Assembly: GCF_030272615.1 (NCBI RefSeq)
Contig: NC_081414.1
Span: 816,520,396 to 816,584,395 of the forward strand
Source of the DNA: Cryptomeria japonica
Lineage: Eukaryota > Streptophyta > Pinopsida > Cupressales > Cupressaceae
Direction of reading: 5' to 3'
DNA length: 64,000 nucleotides
The first letter of the stretch is position 1. Each line of letters begins with the position of its first letter. Position numbers and translations under genes: made by a program. This document shows, one piece after another, positions 13,749 to 24,884 of this stretch. The notes beneath the pieces are model-generated. The model saw nothing but the letters and a program-made list of their open reading frames with translations, was not told the DNA's origin and ran no database searches.

Positions 13749-15345
13749 TGATAACTCAATGATGAACCACTAGTACCAAACCGGTACTGAGAGGGGGGGG
13801 GGGGTGAATTAGTACAAACACCAATACAGTCCAAAACTAGTTTGACAACAAATACTCCAAAAGACTAACAAACAAGGATACCGGTAAAACAGAGTGCAAC
13901 CGACAACATCTAGTATAGCTCAACCGGTCATGAACCGGTCACTCAATAAGCTTTCCTCTTGGCTCAATACCACAGTATCATTATATTCTCATGCATAAAC
14001 AAGTAACCTTTACCATCAGATCTTCACAACAGTGAGTTCAATATGTTTTATAGACAGGCATAAAACATAGAACCTTCATGTGCTTAACAGGTAAGACAAA
14101 GCATTACAAGATAGAAGCATTTCACATGACACACATATTTTTCACGTGGAAACCCAACTGGGAAAAACCACAGTGGGGATGACTACCCACAAGCTTCTTT
14201 TTGAACTCTTTAGAAGTCTGCTCTGTTAGGAGCCTTGTCCAGTTAAGGACATTACAATAGGTTCTGGTAGGAACTGATCCTGTTAGGGATCACCTGGTTA
14301 AGGGATACCCGGTTCAGGGTTAAACTCGGTAGGGTCACCTTGTTAAAGGATTTCAAGAACTCAATAGTTGAAAGGATCTCCTAAGCTTCTCAAGCTTCTT
14401 AGAACTCATTAGCCTCAAGTTGCCCGGTTAAGGGATTTTAAACAAGCTGGTTAAGACCACCCGATTTAAGGGATTTTGAATCAAGCTAGTTAAGGCTACC
14501 CTGTTAGGGGATTTTACAACTGTTGAAGTGGATAGAGATCAATAAGTATTACAATGATTTGTTAATAGCACTCAATGCTAATGCAAATCCATTTTGGCTC
14601 CTCTTCACCTTCTGCACATTCACTTTGCAGATATCTCTTCTCTCCTTTGGTCTGGCAAGAATCACGTATCACTTCCCTTGGATACACACTCACAACTTTT
14701 GCCAACAATCTCAGAAAGAAACACAACATCAACCTTATAGGAAACATACTAATTGGTAGCAAAAACCCTAAACCCTAAACCTATTAGGTTAAGCAATTCA
14801 AATGGTTTGATCCTGACCATTGAATCATACTGTATTAAATGCAATAATCTTGAATCGATCTCAAGACATTCTCCATCATCCATTATCCATCATTTTCATG
14901 GCGGCTGATAACCCATCACGCATTATCACCATTTGATAGACTTCGCACTTTCCCGAGGTGGATAGGAATAGTCTTCTTCATGCAATATCCTTCACGCACA
15001 TATAGCTTACGTGGCAACACGATCTATCCTCCATCATACTGCTAACTCATCACACGAAGATTACCGATTGAGTCACTTGAGTTGCTCCAACCAAAAACCC
15101 TGAAGTGGAAGCTACCTACCAACCAGTAACCATGCAATGCTTCCATGTGCCGATTCACATAACTACATGCTGGTTCACCTTGAACAAATGTGCCACTTCA
15201 CTTTGGCATATAAACTAGTTCATACATATGCCAGTTCCTCTCTCTTCACCTATCACATGTGCCAGTTCTCACCATGTCTCATATTGACATCAATGACAAC
15301 ATACAATATCATTATGTCTTCATGTCGGTTCACATAATGCCAACA
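13749..15345 (-). repeat. 3' LTR of element A
   Basis: The 1597-bp copy of 26447-28027. It holds a G12 run near 13791-13802 close to the outer end, many ACCGG motifs, the conserved copia LTR module near 14125-14190 (GGAAACCCAACTGGGAAAAA), and a telomere-like AAACCCTAAACCCTAAACC near 14762-14780. The minus-strand start is TGTTGGCATTATGTGAACC. Confidence 0.95.
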
Positions 15346-15359
15346 ATCTCCCCCTTTGG
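15346..15359 (-). promoter_or_regulatory. Polypurine tract of element A
   Basis: The minus strand reads CCAAAGGGGGAGAT immediately before the 3' LTR. The same 14 bases stand at this place in B and D. It primes plus-strand DNA synthesis in LTR elements. Confidence 0.9.
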
Positions 15360-15588
15360 CATTGATGGCAATATACAAAAGATATCTTCTCTGCTTCACA
15401 TCTTCTCCCCATTTGCTGTAGATATCTTTTCGCTTCACTCCTTCTCCCCCTTTGACAACAATGCCAAAGTGGAGGAACAAACATTTCTATTTCATCATGC
15501 TGCTCCCTCTGAGGAGTAGCATCCTTCAACACACCAATCAACCAAAACTTTATCTTTCTAGTACCTGACTGATGTGGAACAATCACTT

Positions 15589-18193
15589 TTAGTTCACCTC
15601 ATGAAGGGGCAATACCCCTAATTCACCTCTCAAATGCACAAATGTTGTTTTTGGGAGAGGCTTGGTGAATATATCTACTAACTGCTCCTTACTGGACACA
15701 TGCTCCAGTGCAATCTCTTTATTTTGAACCTTTTCCCTCAAGAAATGATACTTAAGCTCAAAATGCTTGGTTCTAGAATGTAAAACCAAATTCTTTGATA
15801 TATTGATAGCACTTGTGTTATCAAATAATATACTTACCAGTTCAGATACAGGGATCTTGAAGCCTTCGAGTACATGCTTCATCCAGATTGTCTGAGTGCA
15901 GTTCATGAAAGCTACAACATACTCCGCTTCCGCTGTAGACTGAGAGATGCAACTCTATTTTTTACTCATCCATGAGACCAATCTACCACCGAGAAAGAAT
16001 GCACCATCGGTTGTGCTCTTTCGGTCATCCACATTATCAGCCCAATCAACATCTGTGAATACTTTCAGATTGAAATTATTGCTGTATGGGTACCACAATC
16101 CATAGTCAACTGTTCCCTTTAGATACTTAAGAATTCGCTTGACTGCACTTAAGTGAGACTCTCTTGGACTCTTTTGGAACCTTGCAGTGTTGCCAAATGC
16201 ATGGGCAATATCCGGTTTACTATGCACTACATAATGCAACTTACTAATCATTGATCGGTATTCCTTCTCATCAACCAGTGTGGAATCATCTTCCTTTGTC
16301 AATTTGCAACCGATCACCATCGGTGTACCAACCGGTTTGCTATCTTCCATGCCAAAAGTCTTCAACACCTCTTTGACATATTTGGACTGAGTGATGAAGA
16401 TTCCATCTTCCATCTACTGGATCTACAATCCAATGAAGAACTTAATCTCCCCTATGAGTGACATCTCAAACTCTTTCTTCATCTCATTAGCAAACTCATG
16501 ACTCATCTTATCATCTCCACCAAAGATGATGTCACCAACAAAAACTTCACAGATCAGGATTTGATCTCCTTCAGATTTCAAGTAGATGTTGCTATCTTCA
16601 CTTGTTCTCTCAAATCCAATCTTCACAATATGGGAATGTAGGCACTCATACCATGCCCTAGGTGCTTGCTTTAGACCATATAATGCTTTATGTAGCCTAC
16701 ATACCATGTCACTGTCTTCAGATAGGGCAAACCCATCTGGTTGCTCAATATACACCTCCTCTTCAAGTACACCATTTAGAAATGCAGATTTTACATCCAT
16801 TTGATATACCTTGAATCTCTTAAAAGCTGCATATGCAAGAAGCATATGAACTCCTTCCAGTCTGGCTATAGGAGCAAAGGTTTCCCCATAGTCTTCACCT
16901 TCTTCTTGAGCATATCCTTTGCATACCAGTCTGGATTTATTCCTAATCACTGTGCCATCCTCATTCAACTTATTTTTGAACACCCATTTGGTGCCAATGA
17001 CATTTTTCTACTCTGGTCTAGGTACCAAGGACCATGTACCATTTTTCTCTATCTGGTCAAGTTCTTCTTCCATTGCCTTGATCGAGTCTTCATCTTTATG
17101 AGCCTCTTTGAATGACTTAGGCTCAAGTTCTGAGATCATACATAAGTTTTCTCTGATCTTTCTTCTAGTAAGGATTCCTGCATCCTTATCACCTATGATC
17201 TGCTTGGGATCATGATTCAACTTGACATACCGAGGAATGGTCTTAATTGGTTCTTCTTGCTTTTCTTCTTCATCCTCATCTTCATCAGTATCAACATTCA
17301 CCGGTTCAGGAACACTATTACTGGTACTAGGTTGATTGACAACCGGTTCCCAGAAGGTTGCAACCGGTTCATTTACAACTTGCTCACTGTCGGTTTCCTT
17401 AGTCTTCTCAGAGGATTCATCAACTTTTACATTGATACTTTCCATAATTCTCTGAGTCCTATTGTTATAGCACTTGTAAGCTTTACTCTTGGTGGAATAT
17501 CCTAGAAATATTCCCTCATCACATTTAGCTTCAAATTTACCCTGATGATCACTCCTGTTGATGTAACATTTGCTACCAAATACCTTAAAGTAGTTAACCA
17601 TAGGTGTCTTACTGGTCCAATACTCATAAGGAGTTTTGTCCTTACTCTTTTTGATGAGTACCCGGTTCATAGTGTAGACTACAGTGCTCACCGCTTCTCT
17701 ACAGAAGGTGTGAGCAACCTTTCCTTGGATCAACATGGTTCTAGCTGCTTCAACCATAGTCCAATTATTCCTCTCTACTAGGCCATTCTGCTATGGAGTC
17801 CAAGGGGCAGATAACTATCTCTTAATGCCAAATTCTTCACAATACTTGTTGAATTCACTGGAAGTGAATTCCCCTCCTTGATCAGTTCTGAGACATTTGA
17901 TCCTTTTACCGCTTTCCTTTTCCACTAATGCTCTGAATGCTTTGAATTTCCCAAAAGCTTCAGACTTGTCTTTTAAGAATGTGACCCACATCATTCTTGA
18001 GCAGTCATCAGTGAGAATCATGAAGTACCTATCACCCTGCACACTTCTAGTTTTCATAGGACCACATAGATCAATATGCACAAGATCAAGCAAGTTGTCA
18101 GCAGTGAAAGATTTACCTTTAAAGGTTGAGGAAGACATTTTCCCCAATTGACATTCTCTACACAAGGTATTATCTGGTTTGCTCAGCACTGAC
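15589..18193 (-). pseudogene. Element A pol, 3' part: integrase, RT, RNase H
   Basis: Reading down the minus strand from 18193: integrase [20 protein letters not shown] near 18065-18100, [12 protein letters not shown] near 17985-18020; then IKR-stop-LSAP with TAG at 17815-17817 and another TAG at 17791-17793; integrase C-terminus to about 17430. RT has [12 protein letters not shown] near 16880, [13 protein letters not shown] near 16650, and FVGD near 16525-16540, where the catalytic site should be FVDD. RNase H has FTDVDWADNVDD near 16020-16055, and the shared end LGVLPLHEVN at 15589. Stops also at 16414-16416, 16423-16425 and 15955-15957. The upstream part lies at 24885-26376 on the other side of B. 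Confidence 0.9.
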
Positions 18194-19241
18194 TGTTGGT
18201 ATTTTGGTATGGTTTTGTCATTGATGTCAACACCTGCTAAATACACCTACTTTGGAGATCCAACAACATTCACCGGCAAACAGTAAACTGTGCAAACAGT
18301 CATCGGTATATGGTTAACCAATAGGATATAGTGTTCACCGGTACCTGCATTGACATGGAAGACACTTGGTAATGTCGAAGACATCATGTGGACACTTTAC
18401 TTTGAAGTAATAATCATTGGTATATTCTTATTTGCATATTTGCTTTTACCGGCAAATAGGTCCAGGTTATCTAGGGTTACACCGGCAGGTTTATCTTTTC
18501 CAGATCAACATGGCACACTATGGAGATGATTTATTATTGTTGTAAATGCATTAAGCTGACATGTTCAAATTGGTTATTGCATCAGATATTGTATTGTTAT
18601 TGTAATATCTTGTAGAGCCGACCTACTAAAATTGGTCTTAGGGTATGGTATAAATGTAAGATCTTATTTGTAAGATAAAGTGTGTGGAATGCGAAAAAGA
18701 TTTAAAGAAGGGTATATGCGAGATCAAGCAGAGATATACATAAAGACATCATTTGAAGGTGAAGTTAGGTTTTTGTAGAAGCATATCAGCATTACACCGG
18801 TACTGAATCCAACATATGAAGATGCTATTTTGTGCAGTACATTCTCATTGGATTTAACCATCCAACTGTAGTCAGTGTGACTCCCATCTGTGATTGAGCA
18901 GTGAGCTCTAGGTTGTTGGCCTTTCTGCATGTGCAGACCCCTCTTTGTACACTTACTATCTGTAGTAGTATCATCTGATTTTGAGTAAGGTTTCCCACCG
19001 TGATTTTTCTCCTTACAAGGTTTCCACATACAAATATTTGTGTCATGTGTTGTGGATGACTTTGTGCTTATGTTTCATGCATTAATTCTTACCGGTACAA
19101 CAATTTTCTATTGACATTGTTTACCGGCATACTTAATTGTCTTATCGGTATTAAGCATTAAGTTGGTTAATAATTTTTTGGTTTGAATTTATTTGACAAC
19201 TGATTCACCCCCCCCCCTCTCAGTTGTCTCTGGGACCTACA
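18194..19241 (+). repeat. 5' LTR of element B
   Basis: 1048 bp, nearly identical to 23824-24884 (roughly 3 percent substitutions by eye plus a 14-bp length difference near 18592, where the 3' copy is longer). A TATA-like TATAAAT lies at 18649-18655. The conserved copia module with a GTAAGG...CCTTAC hairpin lies at about 18986-19050, and CACCCCCCCCCCTCTCAG stands shortly before the end. Confidence 0.95.
18649..18655 (+). promoter_or_regulatory. Candidate TATA box in B 5' LTR
   Basis: TATAAAT in GGTATGGTATAAATGTAAG. The same motif stands at 24293-24299 in the 3' LTR. Position within the LTR suits the U3/R border. Confidence 0.5.
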
Positions 19242-19243
19242 AT

Positions 19244-19255
19244 TGGTATTAGAGC
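19244..19255 (+). promoter_or_regulatory. Primer binding site of element B
   Basis: TGGTATTAGAGC, two bases after the 5' LTR. It differs by one base from TGGTATCAGAGC, the standard plant copia site complementary to the 3' end of initiator Met tRNA. Confidence 0.85.
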
Positions 19256-19299
19256 CAAGTCCTCTTTTTGCAAGAAGTTTAACAACTTGAGGAGATCCA

Positions 19300-22200
19300 A
19301 TGTCTACTAATTATTTCAGAAAGGATAGTCCTAAACTTGATGGAACCAACTATGGGATATGAAAAATCAGAATGGAGACACATCTGAATTGCATTGGTAA
19401 AGACATATGGGAAGTTACTAAGAATGGTTATACTACTGCTGTAGCTGGTCAGACTACTCTCATTACTTTAGCTAAAGATGAAGAAAATGATTGCAAAGCA
19501 AGAGAAGCACTTTTGAGCGCATTATCAGATCAACAAATCATGGGATTATCAGATAGATCCATTGCAAAATCTATTTGGGATCATTTGGAAACACTGAATG
19601 AAGGGGATTCCACAGTCAAAATTGCAAAACTTGAAAGCTTCCGAGTCAGGTATGAACATCTAAAAATGGAAGAAGATGAAAGAATTTCTGCTTCTATGGA
19701 AAGAGTAAATGAAATTGTTTTAGGTATCAAATGTTGTGGAGGAACCTTGAGTGAAGATGAGATTGTTTCAAAAATCTTAAGAGGTTTGCCACTGACATAT
19801 AAAATGAAGGTTACTGCTATTAATGAGTTGAGAACAATGCCTAATACATAAGTAACTAGGGATACATTGATTGGAAAACTTTTAGCTTTTGAAATTGAGG
19901 AATTTGGTCCTGTTGCTACTATAAAAACTGATTTGGCCTTCAAAGCATCAACATCATCTGCTCCATCTTTTGATAAATCAGACTGGAGAGCCTTTTATGC
20001 AAGAGAACTTGAAGAAATCAGGAAGGAGAATGAAGAGCTTGAAGAACTTGAAGCACTATTTGCAAGAAAAATGCCAAAAGGTCCCATTGGAAGTAAGTAT
20101 GAAGGTAAAGCACCCTTTAAATGTTTCAACTGCAATAAGATTGGTCATATGGCTTCAAGATGCCCTGATAGACATGCTAGACTAAGAGAAGAAGCTAGAA
20201 GGACATACAAACCTAATCCTAAATATCAGAGATACAGATTTAAGAAAAACAAAGATAAATCTTGTTACATTGCTGATGAAGGTGTGACTGATGATTCTGA
20301 TGAGGATCTAGCAGACAATAGATGGGTCTTTGTTGCTATAACAGAAGATCAATCGGTACCTGTTGCTCAACCGGTAGAACAAGCCCTAGCAGCTAAAGTG
20401 GAATCAAAGGATGAATGGATTATTGACTCAGGATGCTCACATCACATGACTGGAGACAAAGGTAAATTCTTGAACTTTCAAGAATACAATGGAGGTTTAG
20501 TGAGATTTGGAGATGACAAATCCTGTTCAATCAAAGATAAGGGTTCAATATCTCTTGATGGTAAACATAACACTGACAATGTCTACTATGTTGAAGGATT
20601 AAAACATAATCTTTTAAGTGTTGGTCAATTAGTTGAGAAAGGTTTTCAGTTACAATTTAAAAATGGAAAATGCAAAATCATGAATAGAACTAGTTTGGAA
20701 ATTGCAACCGGTAATTAGACTAGAGGTAATATCTTTCATTTGAATAATAGTGAAAAGGCATGCTTAATTGCTCATATAGATGAAAGTTGGCTATGGCATA
20801 AAAGACTATGTCATGTAAATTTTGATTGCATGGTAAAAATCAGTACTTCTAAGGCAGTTAGAGATCTACCTAAAATTATGAAACCTCAGAATACAATTTG
20901 CAAGGAATGTCAATTTGGAAAACAAGTTAGATCTAATTTCAAAAGTATTCCAGAAAAATCCAATAATGCTCTGGATTTAATTCATACTGATTTATGTGGT
21001 CTGGCTAGAACTAAAAGCTTACAAGGTGATAGATATTTCATGCTAATTATTGATGATTATTCTAGAATGTGTTGGGTTACTTTTCTCAGGGAAAAATCAG
21101 AAGCAATTGGGAAGTTCAAGCTATTCAAAGCAATGGTTGAAAATGAAACTGGTAAGAAAATTAAATGTTTAAGATCAGATCAAGGAGGAGAATTCACATC
21201 TAGAGATTTTAATACATTCTGTGAAGTAAATGGAATCAAAAGATAGTTATCAGCACCTCGGACACCACAACAGAATGGAGTTGTTGAAAGGAAGAACAAA
21301 ACTATTTTAGATGCAACAAGAAGTATGTTATCAGAAGGAAATCTACCACATGTGTACTGGAGAGAGGCAGTAAGCACTGCTGTCTATACATTCAACAAAG
21401 TTCACATCAAAGGTGAAACCGGTAAGACCCCTCATGAACTATGGTTTGGTAATACTCCTACTCTTAAGTATTTCAGAATTTTTGGAAGTAAATGTTATAT
21501 TAGAAGAGATGAGTATATTGGCAAGTTTGATCCTAGAAGTGATGAAGGAATATTTCTTGGTTATTCATCTAAGAGTAAAGCTTATAGATGTTTTAATAAA
21601 AGATTATAGAAAATTGTTGAAAGTACAAATGTAAAGATTGATGAACAATTCAGAGGAACTTCAAGGTATATAGACTCTGAACTGGTAACAAAAATTATGA
21701 CAAATGAACCAACAGTAAATCCATTGGTACAGAATGATGATCCAGTTACTCCGGTATCATCAGAGGATTCCACATTAATTGAAGAACAACAACAGACTAA
21801 GACACCCCGATATGTAAGACTGAATCATTCTGAAGATCAGATAATTGGAAGCAAATTTAAAGGAGTCATGACAAGAGGAAGATTGGCGAATGAAGAGGTA
21901 TGTATTATTTCTCAAATTGAACCATTATCTATCAATGAGGCATGTGAAAATAAATTTTCGATTAAAACTATGGAAGAAGAATTAGGACAAATTGAGAAAA
22001 ATAATACTTGGACATTAGTTCCCTAGCCTAAAAATAAAAATGTAATTGGAACCAAATGGGTATTTAGAAACAAACTCAATGAAGATGGTAAGGTTGTCAG
22101 AAATAAAGCAAGATTAGTGTGTAAGGGATATTCTCAGAAAGAAGGAGTTGATTACAATGAAATCTTTGCACCGGTAGCCAGAATTGAGGCAGTTAGATTA

Positions 22201-23453
22201 TTCTTGGCCTTTGCAGCTCACAAGGAATACAAAGTTTATCAAATGGATATTAAATGTGCATTCTTGAATGGAGATCTTGAAGAGGAAGTCTATATTGAAC
22301 AACCTGATGGATTTTCTTTGACAGATGACAATGATATGGTTTGCAGATTAAGAAAAGCTCTGTATGGATTAAAACAAGCTCCAAGAGCCTGGTATGCAAG
22401 ATTGGATAAGTATCTTTTAAAGATTGGTTTTACTAAAGGAAATACAGATAGCAATTTATATTACAAAGTAACTAATGATGACATCTTGATTATGGAAGTA
22501 TTTGTTGATGATATAATCTTTGGAGGAGAAGATGGATTATGCAAAGAATTTTCTTTTAAAATGCAGCATAAATTTGAAATGTCTATGTTTGGAGAAATAA
22601 AATTCTTTTTAGGATTGCAGATTTTATAGACTGATAAAGGCATATTTTTGATTCAATCTAAGTACTTGAAGGAGCTACTCAAGAAATTTGGGATAGAGAA
22701 CTCTAAACCAGTAAGCACACCTATGACTACAAATGACAAATTATCTCAAAGGGATGAATCTACACCTGTTAATCCAACTAGATACAAATCTATGATAGGA
22801 GGTTTACTGTATTTGACACAAACCAAACCTGATATTATGAATGTAGTATGTATAGTTTCTAGATTTTAGAGTAATCCTAGGGAAAATCATGAATCGGCAG
22901 TAAAAAGGATTTTTCGGTACTTACAAGGCACAACAAATCTTGGATTATGGTATCCTAAAGATGAAAATTTTGATCTATATGCATACACAGATGCAAATTG
23001 GGTAGGAGATGTGGATGATAGAAAAAGCACCACTGGAGGAGCATTCTTTCTTGGAAAGAGATTATTTTCTTGGTTAAGTAAGAAATAGAGTTGTACATCT
23101 TTATCAACAGCAAAATCAGAATATGTTGCAGCAGCAACAAACTGTACACAGGTACTTTGGCTTAAGCAAATGTTGAAAGACATAAAAGTAAAATGCAAGG
23201 AACCTATTACTATATATTGTGATAACATTGCAGCAATTGATATATCTAAGAATCCAGTATTACATTCTAAAACAAAACATGTTTCTATCAAACTGAATTT
23301 TCTAAGGGAAAAAGTTGAAGAAAAGGAGATAAAACTGGTTTATGTGAATACTAAAGAACAACTTGTAGACATTTTCACAAAACCTTTGCCTAAGGAAATT
23401 TTTGAGTATCTCAAAGATTAGCTCGGAGTCTTACCTCCACCAGTAGAGACTTA
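19300..23453 (+). pseudogene. Element B gag-pol polyprotein (broken by about ten stops)
   Basis: Starts MSTNYF at the first ATG after the PBS. Gag to about 20300 with CCHC knuckle CFNCNKIGHMASRC (about 20120-20161); protease DSGCSHHMTGD near 20427-20460; GAG-pre-integrase WLWHKRLCHVNF near 20788; integrase 20920-21610 (DLIHTDLCG, DDYSRM, SDQGGEF, TPQQNG); RT 21990-22630 with intact FVDD at 22501-22512; RNase H 22900-23420 (SAKSEYVAA, DNIAAIDISKN). One long frame, but interrupted at 19360 (TGG to TGA), 19849, 20716, 21244, 21607, 22024, 22627, 22867, 23086 and 23419. Most are TAG where relatives have CAG. Apart from stops the order and length are those of a complete copia polyprotein of about 1380 codons. 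Confidence 0.93.
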
Positions 23454-23809
23454 GACAGTTGATGATTGTCATCAACCGGCAGAATCAAATGGACAAATCT
23501 TTTATTCCGGTATTTGATGAGGAAGCTACCTCCCAGGGGGAGTAGTTGGTATATCGAATTGGTTGGTATTTTGTATGAACTTGATTTTTTTTACTTTGGC
23601 ATTTGATGAAAAGGGGGAGAGATATATGGAAAAAAATTAGGGAGAGATGTATGAAAATGCATTATCTTTTTGAAGAGAGATTGGTATGAGAGTTTGGAAT
23701 AAACACATATTACTCCCAAGGGGAGAAATGGAGATTGTTGTTTTTTTTTGTACTTGGCATTTCTATTTTGGCACTTTGATGGTTTTTCCATCTTGTGTTG
23801 CCATCAATT
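23454..23809 (+). other. 3' untranslated region of element B with repeated G-runs
   Basis: Between the pol end and the PPT. It holds four purine runs resembling the PPT: near 23535 (CCAGGGGGAG), 23610 (AAAAGGGGGAGAG), 23718 (CCAAGGGGAGA) and the true PPT. No coding seen; the short open frame at 23686-23913 runs into the LTR. Confidence 0.6.
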
Positions 23810-23823
23810 CCAAAGGGGGAGAT
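23810..23823 (+). promoter_or_regulatory. Polypurine tract of element B
   Basis: CCAAAGGGGGAGAT directly before the 3' LTR, the same 14 bases as in A and D. Confidence 0.9.
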
Positions 23824-24884
23824 TGTTGGTATTTTGGTATGGTTTTGTCATTGATGTCAACAGCTGCTAAATACACCTACTTTGGAGATCCAACAACATT
23901 CACCGGCAAATAGTAAACTGTGCAAATAGTCACTGGTATGTGGTTAATTGACATGATATAATGTTCACCGGTACCTGCATTGAAATGGAAGACACTTGGT
24001 AATGTCGAAGACATCATGTGGACACTTTACTTTGAAGTAATAATCATTGGTATATTCTTATTTGCATATTTGCTTTTACCGGCAAATAGGTCCAGGTTAT
24101 CTAGGGTTACACCGGCAGGTTTATCTTTTCCAGATCAGCATGGCACACTATGGAGATGATTTATTATTGTTGTAAATGCATTAAGCCGACATGTTCAAAT
24201 TGGTTATTGCATGGGATATTGTATTGTTTGTAAAATGTTTTTATTGTAATATCTTGTAGAGCCGACCTACTAAAATTGGTCTTAGGGTATGGTATAAATG
24301 TAAGATCTTATTTGTAAGATAAAGTGTGTGGAATGCAAAAAAGATTTAAGGAAGGGTATATGCAAGATCAAGCAGAGATATACATGAAGACATCATTTCA
24401 AGGTGAAGTTAGGTTTTTGTAGAAGCATATCAGCATTACACCGGTACTGAATCCAACATATGAAGATGCTATTTTGTGCAGTACATTCTCATTGGATTTA
24501 ACCATCCAACTATAGTCAGTGTGACTCCCATCTATGATTGAGCAGTGAGCTCTAGGTTGTTGGCCTTTCTGCATGTGCAGACCCCTCTTTGTACACTTAC
24601 TATCTGCAGTAGTATCATCTGATTGTGGGTAAGGTTTCCCACCGTGGTTTTTCCCCTTACAGGGTTTGCACGTACAAATATTTGTGTCATGTGTTGTGGA
24701 TGACTTTGTGCTTATGTTTCATGCATTAATTCTTACCAGTATAATAATTTTCTGTTAACATTGTTTATCGGCATACTTAATTGTCTTACCGGTATTAAGC
24801 ATTAAGTTGGTTAATAAGTTTTTGGTTTGAATTTATTTGACAACTGATTCACCCCCCCCCTCTCAGTTGTCTCTGGGACCTACA
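23824..24884 (+). repeat. 3' LTR of element B
   Basis: 1061-bp partner of 18194-19241, ending GACCTACA. It contains a C9 run near 24851-24860, the conserved module near 24629-24692, and TATAAAT at 24293-24299. Differences from the 5' copy are mainly C/T and G/A. Confidence 0.95.

Larger units (their letters stand above)
18194..24884 (+). mobile_element. Ty1/copia element B, full length, nested in A
   Basis: The 5' LTR is 18194-19241 and the 3' LTR 23824-24884, both TGTTGGTATT...GACCTACA. PBS at 19244-19255 and PPT at 23810-23823 sit next to the LTRs. Length 6691 bp. The flanking 5-mers are CTGAC (18189-18193) and CCGGC (24885-24889); the uninterrupted relative D has CCGAC at this site (near 34738), so each flank has changed once. 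B lies between the GAG-pre-integrase and integrase segments of A, in the opposite orientation. Confidence 0.95.

Noticed and set aside
14562-14778. Three overlapping short frames on both strands near 14.6 kb, repeated near 27.3 kb
   Set aside because: They lie inside the LTRs of element A and are open by chance in both copies.
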